In this document: piece by piece, positions 29,210 through 31,772 of the stretch
Layout of the letters: every line of letters starts with the position of its first letter
How positions within the stretch are numbered: the first letter of the stretch is position 1
Program-made: the position numbers and the translations under genes
Assembly: GCA_038204465.1 (NCBI GenBank)
Contig: JBBRCX010000055.1
Location: 1-31,772, forward strand
DNA: 31,772 nucleotides
DNA from: JBBRCX01 sp038204465
Lineage (GTDB): Bacteria; Planctomycetota; Phycisphaerae; Tepidisphaerales; Tepidisphaeraceae
Reading direction: 5' to 3'
The notes under the pieces: generated by a model
What the model was told of the DNA's origin: nothing
What the model saw: only the letters and a program-made list of their open reading frames with translations
Database searches by the model: none

Positions 29210-30592
29210 CTAAGCGCCGTTAAGCTTGTATTCCCGCAGGCCGTACGCGTCGATGAATGCGTTGAGGTCTTTGCTTGGGCGCCGCTTCGATTCATCGTTC
29301 ACCAGCGCCATTCGAAACCGTCCCATTGCCAGGAATGCGCGGTAGTCGTCCGGGACGTTCACGCTCAATCCTTCCAGCAGCGAGCGCTTGTTATCCAGGG
29401 CCGCGGTAAACGCGTCGTTTCCAAAGGTCTCGGTCGGCTGAGCGCCGATAGCCTTCATCGCCGCCTCCGTCCAATTGGGTTTCGAAGCTGGCCCGGCGGC
29501 GATCTTGCGCAGCAGGGTCCGCTGCTCGGGAGTGACAATCTCGATTCGTCCAATCATCACGCGCGTTACGTCAGCGGTGGGGGAGATCGAGAGCGGCAGG
29601 TATTGTTCGGTCCAGGCGCGCGGCACCGGGAAGAAGAGCCGCAGGCCCGGCCGCTTGAAGTAGGAGACTTCCCAGGTATTCAGCATTGCCTCCGCTTCAT
29701 CACCGAAGAGCCCTTCGCGCACGAGAGTGTCATGCAGGACTGCGCGGATTTTGGTCAGATTGGTGGCGTTGTACTCCGACGGCGCGAAGGTAGCGGGCAG
29801 GGTTGCCAGCGCATCGCGTCCGCCCCTGGCGACGCTGACGCTGTCGACTGTTCGGAAAGCGGAAGTTCCATCGGCCCGGGCGTCGATCAACAGCAACGGG
29901 CCCAGGCGGCTGTCGGACTCAACTTTTCCAAAGTTCCCCCACTGGCTGCGAACAACGAGATTCTCTCCTTCGCGACTGATTCTTAGAGGCGCATTCACCT
30001 GACCGACGCCGCGATAGAACAGGTAACGTTCGTGCTCATTCGACTCGTTGGTGACCATCGCGGCTTTCACCTGTCGCGGCGCGAGCCAGACCCGGTCTTT
30101 GGTTTGGGGCCCCGTCGAGCTTCCGCCGAGGCGCAGGCCAGGCCATGCGAGCGTCCCGATTGATTCGCCATTGAGGCTGCGGACGTTCAGACCGTCTTTG
30201 AGCGCCGGGCTTTGCACCTGCGCTTTCGGATAGAACTGAGTCAGCCAACCGCCGTGGAACGAGACCTTGACGTCGATCGGTCCGATGTCAGCCCCCTTGG
30301 GCGGGTAGAAGTAAATTACCGGGGTCTCCAACCGCACGGTGATGTCTGGATGCGGGTGTGGATATACCTTGTCGAACAGAGTGGGCAGGTCGCGCAGCGA
30401 TCCCGTCATGCGGGCAATGTCATGTACGAAGCCCGGCACCGGCTCATCGTCGGTGTTTATGCCGCCGATTGCGTTGCCTTCTTCATCCTGAAGGACGGTG
30501 AAGGTGCCCCATTCGTGCACGACAAGCTGCTCCGCCAGCAGCCGTTGAGGCAGTAACGTACAGACGACGATCAATATGAAAGTCCATTTCAT
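29210..30592 (-). CDS. Secreted planctomycete protein of unknown function (VHEWGTF type)
   Basis: 460 residues with a signal peptide (MKWTFILIVVCTLLPQRLLA, cleavage probably after residue 20). The mature N-terminus EQLVVHEWGTFTVLQDEEGNAIGGINTDDEPVPGFVHD is a pattern I know from planctomycete genomes, where such proteins are annotated hypothetical. The rest looks mixed alpha/beta, with ETPVIYFYPPKG and RYLFYRGVGQVNAPL. Probably exported to the periplasm; no catalytic motif is evident. GGAGG lies 5 nt before the ATG. A CGGCGC-TAA-GCGCCG hairpin covers the stop codon. It diverges from the ECF sigma gene. Confidence 0.85.
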   Translation of the reverse strand: MKWTFILIVVCTLLPQRLLAEQLVVHEWGTFTVLQDEEGNAIGGINTDDEPVPGFVHDIARMTGSLRDLPTLFDKVYPHPHPDITVRLETPVIYFYPPKGADIGPIDVKVSFHGGWLTQFYPKAQVQSPALKDGLNVRSLNGESIGTLAWPGLRLGGSSTGPQTKDRVWLAPRQVKAAMVTNESNEHERYLFYRGVGQVNAPLRISREGENLVVRSQWGNFGKVESDSRLGPLLLIDARADGTSAFRTVDSVSVARGGRDALATLPATFAPSEYNATNLTKIRAVLHDTLVREGLFGDEAEAMLNTWEVSYFKRPGLRLFFPVPRAWTEQYLPLSISPTADVTRVMIGRIEIVTPEQRTLLRKIAAGPASKPNWTEAAMKAIGAQPTETFGNDAFTAALDNKRSLLEGLSVNVPDDYRAFLAMGRFRMALVNDESKRRPSKDLNAFIDAYGLREYKLNGA

Positions 30593-30645
30593 GGGGTCCT
30601 CCGCTCATCCGAGTTCGACCAACGATCCGCTCGATCTGCGCACCC

Positions 30646-30714
30646 CTGAGTAGATCGAAGCTGCCGGGTTACTATGTTTTTTTGTTAGTCACCTTCGATC
30701 TTCGTTCTACTCAG
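30646..30714. promoter_or_regulatory. Long inverted repeat between the divergent genes
   Basis: Left arm CTGAGTAGATCGAAG (30646-30660); right arm CTTCGATC (30693-30700) plus CTACTCAG (30707-30714), interrupted by six bases. The arms would form a 15-16-bp stem with a bulge, around a TTTTTTT run at 30677-30683. It lies in the control region of both the secreted-protein gene and the sigma gene, so it may be an operator or a transcribed hairpin. No standard promoter was recognised. Confidence 0.5.
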
Positions 30715-30754
30715 ATGTGCAGGCGCGGCCGCCGAAGTTGCGTGAAAGGGTGAG

Positions 30755-31354
30755 ATGTCGGATGCCGATCTGGTCCGCCAGGCGCTGGCTGGGAAGGCCG
30801 GAGCGTACGAGCAGCTCGTGCGCCGCTGGTCTGCGCGCGTGCTGGCCGTCTGCCACGCGCGGGTCGGAAGATCGGACATCGCGGAGGACCTTGCTCAGGA
30901 GGCGCTGCTTCGCGGATTGCGGGGCATCGCAAGTCTGACGGCCCCGGAGAAGTTCGGTCCCTGGCTGTGCGGAATCGCGACACGCACCGCACTGGACTGG
31001 CTCAAATCCGCGCAGCGGAGCGAGGTTCCATTCTCGGTGCTGAGCGCGGCAGGCGACGGAGGAGCGGCGAACGCCGTGGCGGCCGCGGATGACACGGACA
31101 AGCGGGACGAGATCGCGGAGCTGATGGAAGCCGTGCAGCGCCTGCCGGAGCAGTACCGCGAGGTGCTCATGCATTACTACTATCAGGACTGCACCTACCA
31201 CGAGCTCGCGGAATTGCTCGGCGTGTCGGCGGCGACGGTAAACGCCCGGTTGACCAGAGCGCGACAGATGTTGCGCGACCGGTTGGGCGCCAAAGGCGCG
31301 GCGCCTCGCGCGCCCCATTCCAAAGTTGACGTGGAGCGCACGAATGGACTGTGA
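30755..31354 (+). CDS. ECF-type RNA polymerase sigma factor
   Basis: 199 residues. Region 2 spans ~5-85 (DADLVRQALAGKAGAYEQLVRRW...DIAEDLAQEALLRGLRGI...FGPWLCGIATRTALDWLK). Region 4 spans ~122-178 (DEIAELMEAVQRLPEQYREVLMHYYYQDCTYHELAELLGVSAATVNARLTRARQMLRDRL). It directs RNA polymerase to a small regulon, released by an external signal. The ATG at 30755 follows GAAAGGGTGAG. Its end overlaps the anti-sigma gene by 11 nt, implying coupled translation and direct control by that partner. Confidence 0.93.
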   Translation: MSDADLVRQALAGKAGAYEQLVRRWSARVLAVCHARVGRSDIAEDLAQEALLRGLRGIASLTAPEKFGPWLCGIATRTALDWLKSAQRSEVPFSVLSAAGDGGAANAVAAADDTDKRDEIAELMEAVQRLPEQYREVLMHYYYQDCTYHELAELLGVSAATVNARLTRARQMLRDRLGAKGAAPRAPHSKVDVERTNGL

Positions 31355-31772
31355 GACGGCCCTCAATCTCATCTCCGCCCGACTGGACGGCGAGATCTCG
31401 CCAGAGGAGCAGTTGCGCCTCGATGAGCATCTGAGCGGCTGCGCCGACTGTCGCGCGGCGGCGGAGGAGTGGCCGAGGCAGCACGAGCAGTTGCGAAGGG
31501 CCTTCGGGCCGCGCCGGGAGGCTGCCGAATTCCTGGCGGATCGCGTCATCGCGGCTCGTGCGCCGCCTCGGCGGTTCGCGTGGTGGGCGATGCTCGCGTC
31601 GGCGGCCGCGGGATTTCTGCTGGCGGTTGTCCTGCTTCAGCCATGGAATCGACCAGCGCCGCTCGGCATTGCGCCGAGGAGCAAGGCGCCGCCGCAACCG
31701 ATCGCGCATCTCGCGCTCGCGACGGGTGTCGTCGAGATCCACGATCCGGGTTCCGGCCAGTGGCGCGCGATG
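31344..31772 (+). CDS. Zinc-finger anti-sigma factor with FecR-like part (truncated by window end)
   Basis: ATG at 31344, overlapping the sigma stop; 143 residues visible and still open at the window edge. The N-terminus carries the zf-HC2/ZAS motif: Cys3, then His29-x3-Cys33-x2-Cys36 in LDEHLSGCADC. A single membrane helix lies at ~83-103 (FAWWAMLASAAAGFLLAVVLL). Beyond it, ATGVVEIHDPGSGQWRAM looks like the start of a FecR-type domain facing outward. Expected role: hold the ECF sigma factor at the membrane until a signal arrives. High confidence in class; the outer sensor domain is only partly visible. Confidence 0.88.
   Translation, partial: MDCETALNLISARLDGEISPEEQLRLDEHLSGCADCRAAAEEWPRQHEQLRRAFGPRREAAEFLADRVIAARAPPRRFAWWAMLASAAAGFLLAVVLLQPWNRPAPLGIAPRSKAPPQPIAHLALATGVVEIHDPGSGQWRAM

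Noticed and set aside
1..31772. CRISPR array or phage structural genes
   Set aside because: No regularly spaced repeats of 24-40 bp and no capsid, terminase or tail proteins were seen.

Overview
The window looks like chromosomal DNA from a high-GC Planctomycetota bacterium, probably close to the Phycisphaerae. That placement is inference. It rests on several protein types I associate with that phylum: short membrane proteins beginning MKRRLFNL and ending in a CxxCGYD...CPECG zinc ribbon, a secreted protein beginning with VHEWGTFTVLQDE, an ECF sigma factor with an overlapping zinc-finger/FecR-like anti-sigma gene, and many small dispersed repeats. No rRNA or CRISPR array is visible. There is one tRNA gene, tRNA-Gly(GCC).

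Layout. Positions 1-2100 are a decayed zone: tiny hypothetical genes, a frameshifted zinc-ribbon membrane protein, a truncated paralogue fused to the antisense of a truncated phytanoyl-CoA dioxygenase-like gene, and copy A of a ~310-bp dispersed repeat. Positions 2130-9630 (minus strand) hold a DHH phosphoesterase and the mutagenesis cassette imuA-imuB-dnaE2, which has a clear promoter. imuB and dnaE2 carry in-frame insertions, three of which contain the same palindromic DNA repeat, read each time as LAVAPTRR. Positions 9858-12449 hold a GH4 glycosidase and a divergent TPR lipoprotein. Positions 12542-13589 hold a two-gene minus-strand unit of lower apparent GC: a retropepsin-like protease followed by a probable winged-helix protein. 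Positions 13654-15166 hold a MoeB/ThiF-rhodanese gene behind a ~160-nt structured leader that ends in a terminator hairpin. Positions 15436-19227 hold a DUF4383 membrane protein, an alpha/beta-hydrolase lipoprotein, a GAF-SpoIIE phosphatase and a sugar isomerase-like TIM barrel. Repeat copy B (inverted relative to A) and palindromic repeats follow, then a small membrane protein, an SRPBCC membrane protein, two small hypotheticals and fabI.

A tRNA-Gly gene at 23562 marks the left end of a ~5.4-kb island. The 3' half of the tRNA, its terminator and ~75 bp more are repeated directly at 28951-29107. Five copies of a GGGATACACC-type motif lie just inside the right repeat and resemble integrase arm sites. 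No integrase gene is visible, so the element is probably defective or mobilised in trans. It carries a hypothetical protein, a divergent NAD(P)-binding/DUF1990 pair, and a PAS hybrid histidine kinase that is itself flanked by 44-54-bp direct repeats. To the right lie a secreted planctomycete protein and the ECF sigma/anti-sigma pair, cut by the window end.

The most promising undescribed items are the protein-coding palindromic repeat in the mutagenesis genes, the structured leader before the MoeB-rhodanese gene, the protease/winged-helix pair, and the tRNA island with a swapped 3' gene end. All calls come from reading the sequence; no database search was run.
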